Under the pieces are notes generated by a model that saw only the letters and a program-made list of their open reading frames with translations, ran no database searches and had not been told where the DNA came from. From positions 62,001-126,000 of the forward strand of contig NZ_JAGIBI010000005.1 in assembly GCF_017744395.1 (NCBI RefSeq): a stretch of DNA of 64,000 bases. Direction: 5' to 3'. The DNA comes from Herbaspirillum sp. (GTDB lineage: Bacteria > Pseudomonadota > Gammaproteobacteria > Burkholderiales > Burkholderiaceae_D). Below, piece by piece: positions 1 through 10,780 of this stretch; the first letter of the stretch is position 1; each line of letters begins with the position of its first letter. The translations under genes were made by a program, and so were the position numbers.

Positions 1-246
1 GCCGGCCGCCTGGCGCGCGTGAAGGTCAGCTCGCGCGACGTGCCCGGCACGCTGGCGAAGATCACCGGCATCGTCGCCGAAGCCGGCGCCAACATCGACG
101 AAGTCCACCACCAGCGCGCCTTCACGCTGCTGGCGGCGCAGAACGTCGACATCGAACTGGTGCTGCAAACCCGCGGCCGGCCGCACCTGGCGCAAGTGCT
201 GCAGGCGTTGCGCGGAGCAGGGTTCGAGGCGGAAGAGCTGCATTAA
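1..246 (+). CDS. threonine/serine ammonia-lyase, C-terminal ACT domain only (partial)
   Basis: The gene enters from the left edge in frame 1 and ends at a TAA at 244-246, giving the last 81 residues. They read as an ACT domain, with the typical RDVPGTLAKIT and GANIDEVHHQRAF segments. In ~400-residue catabolic threonine dehydratases (PLP enzymes turning threonine into 2-oxobutyrate and ammonia) an ACT domain of this kind lies at the C-terminus. The catalytic part lies outside the window, so the product is inferred from the ACT domain alone; another ACT-tailed enzyme is possible. The next gene is convergent. Confidence 0.75.
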   Translation, partial: AGRLARVKVSSRDVPGTLAKITGIVAEAGANIDEVHHQRAFTLLAAQNVDIELVLQTRGRPHLAQVLQALRGAGFEAEELH

Positions 247-277
247 AGCGGAGCCGGCCGGCGTTGCCGGCCCCCCC

Positions 278-1284
278 TCAATAACGCTCTACATCCGCCA
301 GCGCCGCGTTGATGTCCATATCCGCCGCACAAGCGCCGGCCACACGGTAAGCAACATGCGACAAGCTGTGGCCGTCGCTTCCCTTTCCTTTCGCCAGGAT
401 CATTTCCACTCGGTGGCCGGCAGCGCCAACCTTGTCGGCGAAACGTTTCTGCAAAAAGAAGCGGGTATTGGTGTCATACGGATTGGCGACGAGATAGATC
501 CTGCGCTGCGGATCAGCGGCGATGCCATCGACATGGTCGATGACTTCATACTGGTCGCAATAGTTGGTGACATCGCAACCGGGCCGAGGCCGCAGATTTC
601 CCATTGCCCGCTTGATTTCAGCCAGCTCGGCCACGGCATAGACGCCCGAGGAAGCGACGGCGCATTTGATGTCGGTACGGCCCAGCGTCAGCAATGCCGC
701 CGTGGTATAGGCGCCGCCCGATTGCCCGGCCAGCACCAACTGGCGTAATCCATACCTGGCCTTGATGGCATCCACCGCGGCATTGAGGGAATAGCTTTCC
801 TTGAGACGGCGCCGTTCGCTGTGATTACCCGAGGAACCGAACACGCCCGGCCGGGCGACCATGATGAACGGCACGTTGAAACGGCGATGGTAGAACTCCA
901 GCTCCTTCACCAGCGTAGCCGGGCTGACCTTGCCATAGTTGCCCAGCGGCTGGCTGCCGGCCAACCGGTCGCCATGGAAATAGATCACGGCAATACCGGG
1001 CGCATCGGCCGCGCCAGTTTCCGGCAATCCCGCCGAAACATAGAAACGGATGCATTCCGTGCCCAGCCGATGGCTGACCCAGACCGCATTGGGCAAGCGG
1101 GCGCATTCCGCCTGGGCAATTTCCTTGCCGTAGGACAGCTCGTGCTCGGAGAAAGTCTCGGTGGAGATAACGGAGGCGGCACCTGCCTCCCCGTTTGTGC
1201 GTTGGCCACGCCCTGCAGCGCCAGTGCCGCCACGCAGGCCATCAAACCAGCGACGCCATGCAAGCGCCGGATGCTTACTGCCAT
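278..1284 (-). CDS. secreted alpha/beta hydrolase, reading frame apparently broken by a 1-nt frameshift
   Basis: From about 1180 down to 278 one minus-strand frame encodes an alpha/beta-hydrolase fold. It shows a nucleophile elbow GQSGGA, a later DTN segment that could hold the acid, and a GHSLSHVA histidine near the end. Upstream in that frame the sequence (ATG at 1303) is Gly/Arg-rich and unlike a protein N-terminus. The neighbouring frame, starting ATG at 1284 behind a GGAGG-type ribosome site, encodes a convincing signal peptide (MAVSIRRLHGVAGLM then ALALQGVANAQ). The two frames join if one base is added around the CCCC run at 1189-1192. Either this is a sequencing or homopolymer error, or the gene is newly inactivated. 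Substrate unknown. Confidence 0.7.
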
Positions 1285-1314
1285 TCCCCCTCCCCCCGTT
1301 CATTCCTCACCGCT

Positions 1315-1595
1315 TCAACGGCGGCGATGGAAAGTCACCTTCTGTTCCAGCGGCGGCCGGGCATCGCCCGCATCGCCGCAGCCATCGCAGGCGCCGCCGC
1401 CGCAACCGCCCGCCGTGCGCGGCGGCAACAGGCGGCGGCCGAGCGCTTGCCAGGGTGCCGAACCACGCCGCAGCAGCCAGGCTGCAAGACGGGCCTGCCA
1501 GCGCCATGCCGCCGACGGCGCCAGCTTGCGCAGCATATAGCCCGCGCTGGCGGCGACCAGCGCGGCGATGACCGCGTATTGCCACCACAGCGAAC

Positions 1596-1599
<4 letters not shown>
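1315..1599 (-). CDS. FeoB-associated Cys-rich small membrane protein
   Basis: A 94-residue protein whose ATG (1599-1597) overlaps the feoB TGA (1598-1596) as ATGA, so it is very likely translationally coupled. It starts with one membrane helix (MSSLWWQYAVIAALVAASAG), then a basic amphipathic stretch. A glycine/cysteine cluster follows (CGGGACDGCG, Cys66, 71 and 74) that could bind iron or another metal. Small Cys-rich proteins in this position are known after feoB in proteobacteria; their exact role in ferrous iron uptake is unsettled. The gene is easily missed because a long open frame runs antisense-like through feoB into it. Confidence 0.75.
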
Positions 1600-3418
<1,819 letters not shown>

Positions 3419-3422
<4 letters not shown>

Positions 3423-3664
3423 TGCGCGCTCCCTGCGCGCACCCGCACCCGGTCGGCCTCGGCGCGGCGCAAGGCGAAGCGGGTGGAACCGATCTGCACC
3501 AGGATGGGGTCGGCGCCCCAGGGCGCGACGGCGACGATGCGCACCGGTTCGCCGTCGACGAATCCGAGGTCGCGCAGGCGCCCGGCCACCGCGTCGGCGT
3601 CATGGGTGTCTGCGACGTGGTCAACGATGGCGCGTGCGCCCCTGGCGAGTTCGGTCAAACGCAT
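3419..3664 (-). CDS. feoA: ferrous iron transport protein A
   Basis: An 81-residue SH3-like cytosolic FeoA protein. It has the family pattern of an N-terminal L-x-E-L start, a central RLRDLGFVDGEPVRIVAVAPWG and a C-terminal segment with FALRRAEADRVRV. It is thought to interact with or regulate FeoB. Its stop codon overlaps the feoB start (ATGA at 3419-3422). The start at 3664 is the first ATG in frame and gives the normal family length; the Fur-like box lies just upstream of it. Confidence 0.95.
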
Positions 3665-3683
3665 GGTCTTGGGAAAATGAATC

Positions 3684-3702
3684 GATAAGCATTCTCATTA
3701 TA
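3684..3702 (-). promoter_or_regulatory. Fur box upstream of feoA
   Basis: The plus-strand sequence GATAAGCATTCTCATTATA matches the classical 19-bp Fur consensus GATAATGATAATCATTATC at 14 of 19 positions. It lies 20 bp upstream of the feoA ATG. Iron-dependent repression of feoABX by Fur is the natural reading, in line with well known Fur control of feo operons. Confidence 0.8.
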
Positions 3703-4014
3703 TAAGCCATGCAGCGCTTGCGCCCGCCACATCCATATAGTCCGGAAATGTAATTTCGCCCCCTTTTTTTAATATCCAGATAATAATCGGGCTGGTCGCT
3801 GTGGCTTCCATGTCGAAACCAACAAAATTTTTACGCGGATTTTTTGCGCCGCACTATACTTCGACAATTTCCACAAGGAAATAAACTGAGAGGCGCGGCA
3901 GCGTCCGGGGGTGGCGGCGAAACCGTATGGGAACGGTTGCGCCGGCGCGATTGATTTGATGCAAACAGGCTGTGCGGGCCATATCGGCCGGCGTCCTGCG
4001 ACAACCATAAGCAC
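3703..4014. other. intergenic region between feo operon and the 159-aa gene
   Basis: About 310 bases with no convincing gene. The left part is A/T-rich (T-run near 3764-3771, AATATCCAGATAATAAT) and probably holds promoters for the divergent feo operon and for the gene at 4015. No terminator, repeat or known riboswitch was recognised. Confidence 0.4.
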
Positions 4015-4494
4015 ATGAATCCAACGTCACCGGATTCGGCCGAGTCCGACATGCCGCAGCAGATGCGGCTGCGCACGCTGATCGACGAGATCGGTGCGCT
4101 GACGCTGCATGTCCAGCAACTGAGCCGCATGGCCGAAGAAGCGCGCAGGCTGTACGAACAAGGCGTCTTGCCGCCGCCGGAGGACCCGCGCCGGCTGGTG
4201 GACGACGTCGACGCCTTCCGCCGGAAGCTGGAATACGCCATCGCCGGCATCTTCGAGGAAATCTTCGGGCCGCGCACCGACACCATCGAACGCCAGATGA
4301 GCATGCGCCTGATCGCCGAGATCGGGCCGGCCGCCTTCGTGCAGAAGGTGCTGTGGGGCGAGGAAATCAGCGACATCGCGCTGACCATCGCCCTGGAACG
4401 CATGATCCCCGCGCTGGAAAGGCTGGTGGAGCAATACCCGGCCGCCTTCCTGGAACAAGCCAACTCGGTGCTCGACCAGTTCAAGAACAAGTAA
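4015..4494 (+). CDS. hypothetical protein, helical, 159 aa
   Basis: An uncharacterised soluble protein with no signal peptide or membrane segment. The sequence is strongly charged and helix-prone, for example MRLRTLIDEIGALTLHV, RRLVDDVDAFRRKLEYAIAG and ALERLVEQYPAAFLEQ. It lacks recognisable catalytic motifs. High-GC codon use like its neighbours suggests a native gene. It stands alone, followed within 20 bases by the end of a convergent LysR gene. I do not recognise the family. Confidence 0.7.
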   Translation: MNPTSPDSAESDMPQQMRLRTLIDEIGALTLHVQQLSRMAEEARRLYEQGVLPPPEDPRRLVDDVDAFRRKLEYAIAGIFEEIFGPRTDTIERQMSMRLIAEIGPAAFVQKVLWGEEISDIALTIALERMIPALERLVEQYPAAFLEQANSVLDQFKNK

Positions 4495-4512
4495 CGCCGC
4501 GTCGCTGCAGCA

Positions 4513-5397
4513 TCACTGCCGCAGCACGCGCCGCAGGTGCTCGGCAAAGCGCGACGCCGCGATCGACTGCCGATGGTATGCCAGCGACAACTGCGCGCGC
4601 GGCGCCGGCTCCCGGATTTCAACGTAACGCACCTGGTCGAGCTGCACCTGCTCGATCGCCTCGGGCACGATGGAAATGCCCAGCCCGGCCGCCACCAGGT
4701 TGATCGCCGAGGTGAGCTGCGGCGCCAGCTGGATCACCTGCGGATCGAAACCCGCCGCCTGGCAGGCGCTGAAGATTTCGTCATACAGCGCCGAACCCTT
4801 GCCGCGCGGGACCATGATGAACTGCTCCTGCGCCAGGTCCTGCAGCCGCAGCGACTTGCGGCGCCCCAGCGGATGCGCGCGCGGCAGCGCCACCTTCAGC
4901 TTCTCGGCCGGCAGCTCGACCACGCCCATCTCGTCGGACGGAGTGCCGGCGATGCGCACGAAGGCCGCGTCCAGCTGCGAGCCGGCGATCGCGGCCAGCA
5001 ACTGCTCGGTGATGCCTTCGCTGAGCGAGATCTCCAGCCCGGGATGGCGCTCGCGGAATGCCTGGATCGAATGCGACACCTGCGGATGGAACACCGCCGA
5101 CGAGGTGAAACCCATGCGCAGCAAACCCAGCTCGCCGCTGGCGGCCTGCCGCGCCACCCGCAGCGCCTGGCCGGCCGCCTCCACCGCCTTTTGCGCATGC
5201 GGCAGGAAGATCTGCCCGACTTCGGACAATTCCACCCCGTGCGAAGTGCGGCGAAACAGCGGCGCCCCCACCTGTTCTTCCAGCGACTTGATCTGCATCG
5301 ACAGCGGCGGCTGGCCGATGCCGACCTGTTCGGCGGCGCGGGTGAAGCTCAGGTGCTCGGCGACGGCGAGGAAGTAACGCAGGTGACGCAGTTCCAT
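4513..5397 (-). CDS. LysR-family regulator, divergent from YnfM-like MFS gene
   Basis: 294 residues with the N-terminal winged helix (MELRHLRYFLAVAEHLSFTR, GIGQPPLSMQIKSLEEQVG) and a C-terminal effector-binding domain. The open frame extends to 5736, but the ATG at 5397 places the HTH at the normal N-terminal position, and the added upstream sequence overlaps the divergent gene. It faces an MFS exporter gene across a 132-bp spacer holding an AT-rich palindrome, the classic LysR regulator/target arrangement. The E. coli ynfL/ynfM pair is organised the same way. The inducer is unknown. Confidence 0.92.
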   Translation of the reverse strand: MELRHLRYFLAVAEHLSFTRAAEQVGIGQPPLSMQIKSLEEQVGAPLFRRTSHGVELSEVGQIFLPHAQKAVEAAGQALRVARQAASGELGLLRMGFTSSAVFHPQVSHSIQAFRERHPGLEISLSEGITEQLLAAIAGSQLDAAFVRIAGTPSDEMGVVELPAEKLKVALPRAHPLGRRKSLRLQDLAQEQFIMVPRGKGSALYDEIFSACQAAGFDPQVIQLAPQLTSAINLVAAGLGISIVPEAIEQVQLDQVRYVEIREPAPRAQLSLAYHRQSIAASRFAEHLRRVLRQ

Positions 5398-5431
5398 GAT
5401 ATCTGTTTTATAGATGGAGATAGCCAATGAT

Positions 5432-5449
5432 ATATATTGGACAATATAT
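5432..5449. promoter_or_regulatory. candidate LysR operator, 8-bp inverted repeat
   Basis: ATATATTG (5432-5439), spacer GA, CAATATAT (5442-5449): a perfect 8-bp inverted repeat in the spacer between the LysR gene and the MFS gene. It fits the T-N11-A type of LysR binding site. Function inferred from position and symmetry. Confidence 0.55.
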
Positions 5450-5529
5450 CCGATTTCTTCCAGACTGGCGCCATTCGAATCCATCGGCGCCCTTCCCTCT
5501 CCCTGCGCGCGCCGGCAAGGAAGCCCAAC

Positions 5530-6792
5530 ATGCAATCCCTCTCCGACTCCGCCCAGGCAACGCCGCATACCGTCCCCGCTCCCAAGGCCCAACCCGCTGC
5601 CGCCGCGCAAGGCGCCGTCCGCGGCTCGGCGGCCTACCGCCGGATCACGCTGGCGCTGTTCTGCTCCGGCTTCGCCACCTTTTCGCTGCTGTATTGCGTG
5701 CAGCCGCTGCTGCCCGCATTCGCCCGCGAATTCCATGTCGGCGCGGCCGGCGCCTCGCTGGCCCTGTCGCTGTCGACCGCGCTGCTGGCGCTATCGATCG
5801 CGCTGGCCGGCATCGTCTCGGAACGCTACGGCCGCAAGGAGCTGATGCTGGCCTCGATGGCCCTGGCGGCCTGCTGCAACCTGCTGGCCGCGGTCGCGCC
5901 GAACTGGCACATGCTGCTGGCGGCGCGCGCGCTGGAAGGCTTCGCGCTGGGCGGCGTGCCGGCGGTGGCGATGGCCTACCTGGCCGAAGAGATCGACCCC
6001 AGCGGCCTGGGCTTCTCGATGGGGCTGTATGTGGGCGGCAACGCCTTCGGCGGCATGATGGGCCGGGTGGCGATGAGCCTGATGGCCGAATCGTTCGGCT
6101 GGCGCGGCGCCATGCTGGCCATCGGCATCTTCGACCTGGCGCTGGCGGCCGCCTTCATGCTGCTGCTGCCGGCATCGCGCAATTTCGTGCGCAACGGCGC
6201 GATGAAGCTGGGCGCCCACTTCGCGCTGTGGAAAAGCCATCTCGCGCACGGCCGCCTGCCGCTGGTGTTTTGCATCGGCGCGCTGGCCATGGGCATCTTC
6301 GCCACCTCCTACAACTACGCCGGCTTCCGGCTGATGGGCGCGCCCTTCTCGCTGTCGGCCACGGCCACCGGGATGATCTTCAGCGCCTACCTGTTCGGCA
6401 TCGTCTCCTCGTCCTGGGCCGGCGCCCTGGCCGACCGCTTCGGCCGCGCGCCACTGGTGGCGGCCGGCATCGCGATCTCCTGCGCGGGCCTGTTCCTGAC
6501 CTGCATGCCGGTGCTGGCGCTGGTGATCCTGGGCATCGTGCTGCTCACCATCGGCTTCTTCACCACGCACTCGGCCGCCAGCAGCTGGGTCGGCCGCATG
6601 GCCACGACCGGCAAGGGCCACGCCGCGTCGCTGTATCTCCTGGCCTATTACCTCGGCGGCAGCGTGCTCGGTTCGGTGGGCGGCTGGTTCTGGGAGCACT
6701 CGGGATGGAATGCGGTGGCGGGCTTCATGCTGCTGCAGGTGATGCTGGCCGGATGGCTGGCCTGGAAGTTGTGGCGTCCGGGCCGCGCCTGA
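5530..6792 (+). CDS. MFS transporter, YnfM-like
   Basis: 420-residue major facilitator with 12 predicted membrane segments. The loop 2-3 signature is present as SERYGRKELMLAS and repeated in the second half as ADRFGRAPLVAAG. An early CVQPLLPAFAREFHV segment is typical of the YnfM-type branch of drug/sugar efflux proteins. The start at 5530 (MQSLSDSAQA) follows a GGAAG site. The longer frame from 5437 would run through the operator. Likely an inner-membrane exporter under control of the divergent LysR; substrate not predictable. Confidence 0.9.
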   Translation: MQSLSDSAQATPHTVPAPKAQPAAAAQGAVRGSAAYRRITLALFCSGFATFSLLYCVQPLLPAFAREFHVGAAGASLALSLSTALLALSIALAGIVSERYGRKELMLASMALAACCNLLAAVAPNWHMLLAARALEGFALGGVPAVAMAYLAEEIDPSGLGFSMGLYVGGNAFGGMMGRVAMSLMAESFGWRGAMLAIGIFDLALAAAFMLLLPASRNFVRNGAMKLGAHFALWKSHLAHGRLPLVFCIGALAMGIFATSYNYAGFRLMGAPFSLSATATGMIFSAYLFGIVSSSWAGALADRFGRAPLVAAGIAISCAGLFLTCMPVLALVILGIVLLTIGFFTTHSAASSWVGRMATTGKGHAASLYLLAYYLGGSVLGSVGGWFWEHSGWNAVAGFMLLQVMLAGWLAWKLWRPGRA

Positions 6793-7130
6793 ACAATCGC
6801 GCGGCAAGCCATCCCCTTCGCCCGGCGGACATTGCGGCGCAACGAAAGCCGCCGGGCCCCGGCCTGCGCCGGGACGACGAGGCATGACCTGAGGCTCCGC
6901 CGAATCGTCTCCGATTCCACGCCCATCCGGGCTTTCCGGCGAGGCCGCCTTGACGCATGGCAGCAATGCGCATGCCTCCCGGCAACGGCGCTGCTTTCCG
7001 CCGTCTGGCATCGTTTCCGCCTTCTTTTCCCCGTTTTCCGCCCCGGCGAAAGCCGCTAACCTGCACGGACAACCTACAACAATACATCCCGAGACCCCTG
7101 GGCCCCCGGCCCATTTTCTTCCGAGGCACC
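6793..7130. other. intergenic region before chemoreceptor gene
   Basis: 338 bases with no credible gene. It holds a half copy of the dispersed repeat at 6842-6879 and, towards 7130, presumably the chemoreceptor promoter. No terminator with a T-run was seen after the MFS gene. Confidence 0.4.
6842..6879 (+). repeat. half copy of the 92-bp dispersed repeat (REP-like)
   Basis: It matches the right half of the full repeats at 21082, 38606 and 42059: ACGAAAGCC, a CCCGGC/GCCGGG-type stem, then the terminal GGGACGACG. It can form a single GC-rich hairpin. Confidence 0.6.
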
Positions 7131-8753
7131 ATGAATATCCTGGCCAACATGCGGATCTCCAGCCGCCTGACCATCGGTTTCGCCATCGTATTGTTGCTGG
7201 CGATCCTTTCCACGTCGGTATCGCTCTACAACGCCAAGCGCAACGCCGACGCCACGCGGCAGATGATGGAAGCGCCGCTGGCCAAGGAGCGGCTGGTGGC
7301 CGACTGGTTCGTGCTCACCTATTCCGCCATCGTGCGCACTTCGATGATCGCCCGCAGCAGCGACGCCGAACTCTCCAACACCTTCAAGGACGACATCGAG
7401 GAAAGCGTCAAGAAAGGCAGCGCCATCATCAAGAAGATCGAGCCGCTGCTGTCTTCCGATGAAGAGAAGGCGCTGATGGCGGTGATCATCGACGCCCGCA
7501 AGAAATACCAGAGCGCCAAGGAACTGGTGATGGAAACCCGCAAGACCGGCGACGCCGCCGCTTCCGAGAAGGTCTACAAGGAAGCCTTCGATCCGGCGGC
7601 CAAGACCTACGGCGCGCAGGTCAACAACCTGCTGGCCGCACAGCGCCAGGCGATCGACCGGCTGGCGGCCGACATCGACCGCCACAGCGAACGCAGCATG
7701 CAGCTGATGATCGTGCTGAGCATCTTGCTGGTGGCGCTCAGCGCGGTGGCGGTGGTGATCATCTCGCGCAGCATCACCGCGCCGCTGAAGCGGGCGCTGG
7801 ATGTCGCCAGGCGGGTGGCCTCGGGCGACCTCTCCGGCGCCATCGAACAGCGCGGCAAGGACGAAATCGCCGAACTGATGCGCGCCCTGAACGACATGAA
7901 CGACTCGCTGCGCGCCATCGTCAGCGAAGTGCAGGTCGGCACCGAGTCGATCACCACCGCAGCGGGCGAGATCGCCTCCGGCAACTTCGACCTGTCGTCG
8001 CGCACCGAGCAGCAGGCCGGTTCGCTGGAAGAAACCGCGGCCTCGATCGAGCAACTGACTTCGACCGTCAAGCAGAACGCCGAGAACGCGCAGCAGGCCA
8101 ACCAGCTCGCCATGGATGCCTCGGAAGTCGCCCGCAAGGGCAGCGGCGTGGTGTCGCAGGTGGTGGAGACGATGAACGAGATCAACCATTCGTCCAACAA
8201 GATCGTCGACATCATCAGCGTGATCGACGGCATCGCCTTCCAGACCAACATCCTCGCCTTGAATGCCGCGGTGGAAGCCGCGCGCGCCGGCGAACAGGGC
8301 CGCGGTTTCGCCGTGGTGGCGTCGGAAGTGCGTTCGCTGGCGCAACGTTCGGCGGCGGCGGCCAAGGAAATCAAGGGCCTGATCGACGACTCGGTGGGCA
8401 AGGTCGACGCCGGCAGCAAGCTGGTCAACGAAGCCGGCACCACCATGGGCGACGTGGTCGACAGCATCCGGCGCGTGACCGACATCATGGGCGAGATCTC
8501 GGTCGCCAGCCGCGAACAGAGTTCCGGCATCGAGCAGATCAGCCGCGCCGTCACCGAAATCGACGACGCCACCCAGCAGAACGCGGCGCTGGTGGAGCAG
8601 GCCACCGCCACCTCCGACATGTTGCGCGCACAGGCGCAGAAACTGGCCGAAGCCGGGCGCAAGTTCCACCTGGGCCAGCAACTGCCGGCCGGCGCGGCCC
8701 GCCGCGAACGCGACATCACGCCGTCGCCGCTGCAACTGACGCCTTCGGCCTGA
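7131..8753 (+). CDS. methyl-accepting chemotaxis protein
   Basis: 540 residues. An N-terminal membrane helix (about residues 11-32, [20 protein letters not shown]) is followed by a ~160-residue periplasmic four-helix-bundle type domain. A second helix (about 190-210, [19 protein letters not shown]), a HAMP domain and a long cytoplasmic signalling hairpin come next. The invariant tip reads [18 protein letters not shown] then [20 protein letters not shown]. It ends without an NWETF-type CheR tether. The start at 7131 gives a standard N-terminus ([13 protein letters not shown]). Ligand unknown; a paralogue lies at 19469. Confidence 0.95.
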   Translation: MNILANMRISSRLTIGFAIVLLLAILSTSVSLYNAKRNADATRQMMEAPLAKERLVADWFVLTYSAIVRTSMIARSSDAELSNTFKDDIEESVKKGSAIIKKIEPLLSSDEEKALMAVIIDARKKYQSAKELVMETRKTGDAAASEKVYKEAFDPAAKTYGAQVNNLLAAQRQAIDRLAADIDRHSERSMQLMIVLSILLVALSAVAVVIISRSITAPLKRALDVARRVASGDLSGAIEQRGKDEIAELMRALNDMNDSLRAIVSEVQVGTESITTAAGEIASGNFDLSSRTEQQAGSLEETAASIEQLTSTVKQNAENAQQANQLAMDASEVARKGSGVVSQVVETMNEINHSSNKIVDIISVIDGIAFQTNILALNAAVEAARAGEQGRGFAVVASEVRSLAQRSAAAAKEIKGLIDDSVGKVDAGSKLVNEAGTTMGDVVDSIRRVTDIMGEISVASREQSSGIEQISRAVTEIDDATQQNAALVEQATATSDMLRAQAQKLAEAGRKFHLGQQLPAGAARRERDITPSPLQLTPSA

Positions 8754-8767
8754 ACCGCTCCACAAGC

Positions 8768-8807
8768 ATGCGGCGCGCGGCTTTCCGCCGTGCGCCGCAT
8801 TTTTTTG
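8768..8807 (+). terminator. rho-independent terminator of chemoreceptor gene
   Basis: ATGCGGCGCGCGG pairs with CCGTGCGCCGCAT (13 bp with one mismatch) and is followed by a run of seven T at 8800-8807, 14 bases after the stop codon. Confidence 0.85.
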
Positions 8808-8988
8808 CGCCCGTTTCCCATAGAAAAAACCGATTGTTCTGGTTTTGGGAATTATGTATTCCGGTTTTGCGGCTTTTTCTTGGCGCTTCCGATCCTTACA
8901 CTTGGTTTCACGATGCAAACGAACAGCGACCGATCCACCACATCGGCCGGACTGGATCGCGCATCTTCTCTCTCACAAGGAAACGATC

Positions 8989-9387
8989 ATGAACACCAAG
9001 AACATTGCCAGGAATATCATTGCAGGCCTTCTGTTGAGCAGCGCCGTCGGCGCCGCGATGGCCGAAGCGCCCTATCCTCCCGAAACCACCATCGTGTCGA
9101 CCAAGTCGCGCGCCCAAGTGCTCGCCGAGCTGCAGCAAGCCCGCGCCAACGGCGAAGTCCTGGTCACCGACCGCTATCCGGCCGACAAGCCCTTCGTCTC
9201 GACCAAGACCCGCGCCGATGTCGTCGCCGAACTGAAGCAAGCCCGTGCCAACGGCGAGCTCATGGTCTCGGACCGCTATCCCGAAGACCAGCCTTTCCGT
9301 TCCACCCTGACCCGCCAGCAAGTGCAGGATGAATTGCAGCAAGCCCGCACGCAAGGCAATGCAGTAAGCAACAGCAACGCGCTGTAA
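8989..9387 (+). CDS. exported DUF4148 protein with three internal repeats
   Basis: 132 residues starting at the ATG behind AAGGAAAC. A signal peptide (MNTKNIARNIIAGLLLSSAV, cleavage near GAAMA-EAP) leads into three tandem ~35-residue units. Each unit carries (S/T)TK/LTRxQVxxELxQARxxG followed in the first two by a V-x-DRYPxD box. This layout matches the DUF4148 family, which is frequent in Burkholderiales and of unknown function. Probably periplasmic. Single-gene unit, ending convergent with the MscS gene across a hairpin. Confidence 0.85.
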   Translation: MNTKNIARNIIAGLLLSSAVGAAMAEAPYPPETTIVSTKSRAQVLAELQQARANGEVLVTDRYPADKPFVSTKTRADVVAELKQARANGELMVSDRYPEDQPFRSTLTRQQVQDELQQARTQGNAVSNSNAL

Positions 9388-9460
9388 GCAAGCCGGCAAC
9401 GCGGCGACATCCGCGCCCGTTGCCAAGGACGCCGGCAATCCCGGCGTGCCAGGTTCTCCC

Positions 9461-9519
9461 AGGCGGGCCCCATGAAAGCGACGTTCTCTCCCCTCGGTCG
9501 CCGGTAGCGGGGCCCGCCT
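9461..9519. terminator. candidate bidirectional terminator, 11-bp stem
   Basis: AGGCGGGCCCC (9461-9471) and its exact complement GGGGCCCGCCT (9509-9519) bracket a 37-base loop between two convergent genes. A CCTTTT tract follows on the plus strand. The long loop lowers confidence that it acts as a classical terminator. Confidence 0.45.
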
Positions 9520-9550
9520 ACCTTTTCAGCCCGCCCTTTCCCGACACGGT

Positions 9551-10672
9551 TCAGGCGCCGCCCTCCCTGGGCGAACCGTCGATGACGGTATCCAACGCAT
9601 CGGCGTCGTTGCGCGAGCGCACCTCGGCGCGCAGGCGCGGCAGCGCGTGGGGATAACGCTGCGCGATGAAGGCGATCATGTGTTCGCGGATCCGGCAGCG
9701 CAGGTCGAAGGCGCTGCCGGAGTCGGCGGCGGACACCAGCAGGCGGAGCTGCATGCCGCGTTCCCCGGCATCGGTCACGTGCATCACGCAGACGCGCCGG
9801 TCCCACGAGGGCAAGGTCTCGCAGAAGCGTTCGAACTCGGCGCGCACTTCCTGCGTGGGCACGCTGAAATCCATCCACAGGAATACCGTGCCGAGGATGG
9901 AGGAGGAGGTATGGGTCCAGTTCTCGAACGGGTTTTCGATGAACCATTGCAGCGGCACGATCATGCGCCGCTCGTCCCAGATCTTGACCACCACGAAGGT
10001 GCCGGTGATCTCCTCGACGCGCCCCCATTCGCCCTTGACGATGAGCACGTCGTCGATGCGGATCGGCTGCGAAAAGGCGATCTGCAGCCCCGCGAAGAAA
10101 TTGCCCAGCACCGGCTTGGCGGCGATACCGGCGACGATGCCCGCCACGCCGGCCGAAGCCAGCAGGCTGGCGCCGAACTGGCGCGCGCCCGGCAGCGTCA
10201 GCAGCACGAAGGACAGGCCCAGCAGCGAGATGAGGAAATACGCGCTGCGCGAAAGCACCCGGGTCTGGGTCAGGATGCGGCGCGCCCTGAGGTTGTCGGC
10301 GACATCGTAGGGATTCAACTTGATGACGGCGACGCTGACCGATTTGACGCAGCGGATCAGGAACCAGGTGAGCGCCAGGATCAGCGCCACCGACGTCAGG
10401 TAAGAGGCCGACGTGAGGCCCGGCGTATTGTCCGGCGCGCCGGTCAGCACCAGCCGCAGCAGGAACAGCACCAGGCACATGCGGCTGGCGTTGTAGGCCA
10501 CTTCGGTGGCGCTGGTGGTGAACGGATGGCCGCGGGCGATGCGGCGGATCAGCAGGATCCCGACCCGATGGACGATGACGGCCACGATCGTCGCCGCCAC
10601 GGCCACGCCCAGCACGACCAGGCCGGAACGCAGCGGGCCTTCGCCGATGTTGTAGAGAAAATCCAGGTTCAT
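9551..10672 (-). CDS. MscS-family mechanosensitive ion channel
   Basis: 373 residues from the ATG at 10672, which sits behind a strong GGAAGGAG site; the open frame starts further upstream without one. Several N-terminal membrane helices are followed by the MscS pore and beta domain. The glycine/alanine-rich pore helix reads QFGASLLASAGVAGIVAGIA then AKPVLGNFFAGL, followed by QIAFSQPIRIDDVLIVKGEWG. A long cytoplasmic tail completes it. Probably an inner-membrane channel for osmotic downshift. It follows the FUSC gene on the same strand with ~110 bases between. Confidence 0.92.
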   Translation of the reverse strand: MNLDFLYNIGEGPLRSGLVVLGVAVAATIVAVIVHRVGILLIRRIARGHPFTTSATEVAYNASRMCLVLFLLRLVLTGAPDNTPGLTSASYLTSVALILALTWFLIRCVKSVSVAVIKLNPYDVADNLRARRILTQTRVLSRSAYFLISLLGLSFVLLTLPGARQFGASLLASAGVAGIVAGIAAKPVLGNFFAGLQIAFSQPIRIDDVLIVKGEWGRVEEITGTFVVVKIWDERRMIVPLQWFIENPFENWTHTSSSILGTVFLWMDFSVPTQEVRAEFERFCETLPSWDRRVCVMHVTDAGERGMQLRLLVSAADSGSAFDLRCRIREHMIAFIAQRYPHALPRLRAEVRSRNDADALDTVIDGSPREGGA

Positions 10673-10780
10673 CGCACTCCTTCCAGGTTGTCGCCACGGC
10701 ATTACCGGGCATGCACGCGCGGCATCCGCGTTCGAACCGGGAAGGAAGGATTTTGTTTCCGCTGTCTTGCCTGGCGGCAC

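Noticed and set aside
5398..5736. Longer N-terminus for the LysR gene at 4513
   Set aside because: It would place 113 residues before the winged helix and overlap the divergent MFS gene and operator.
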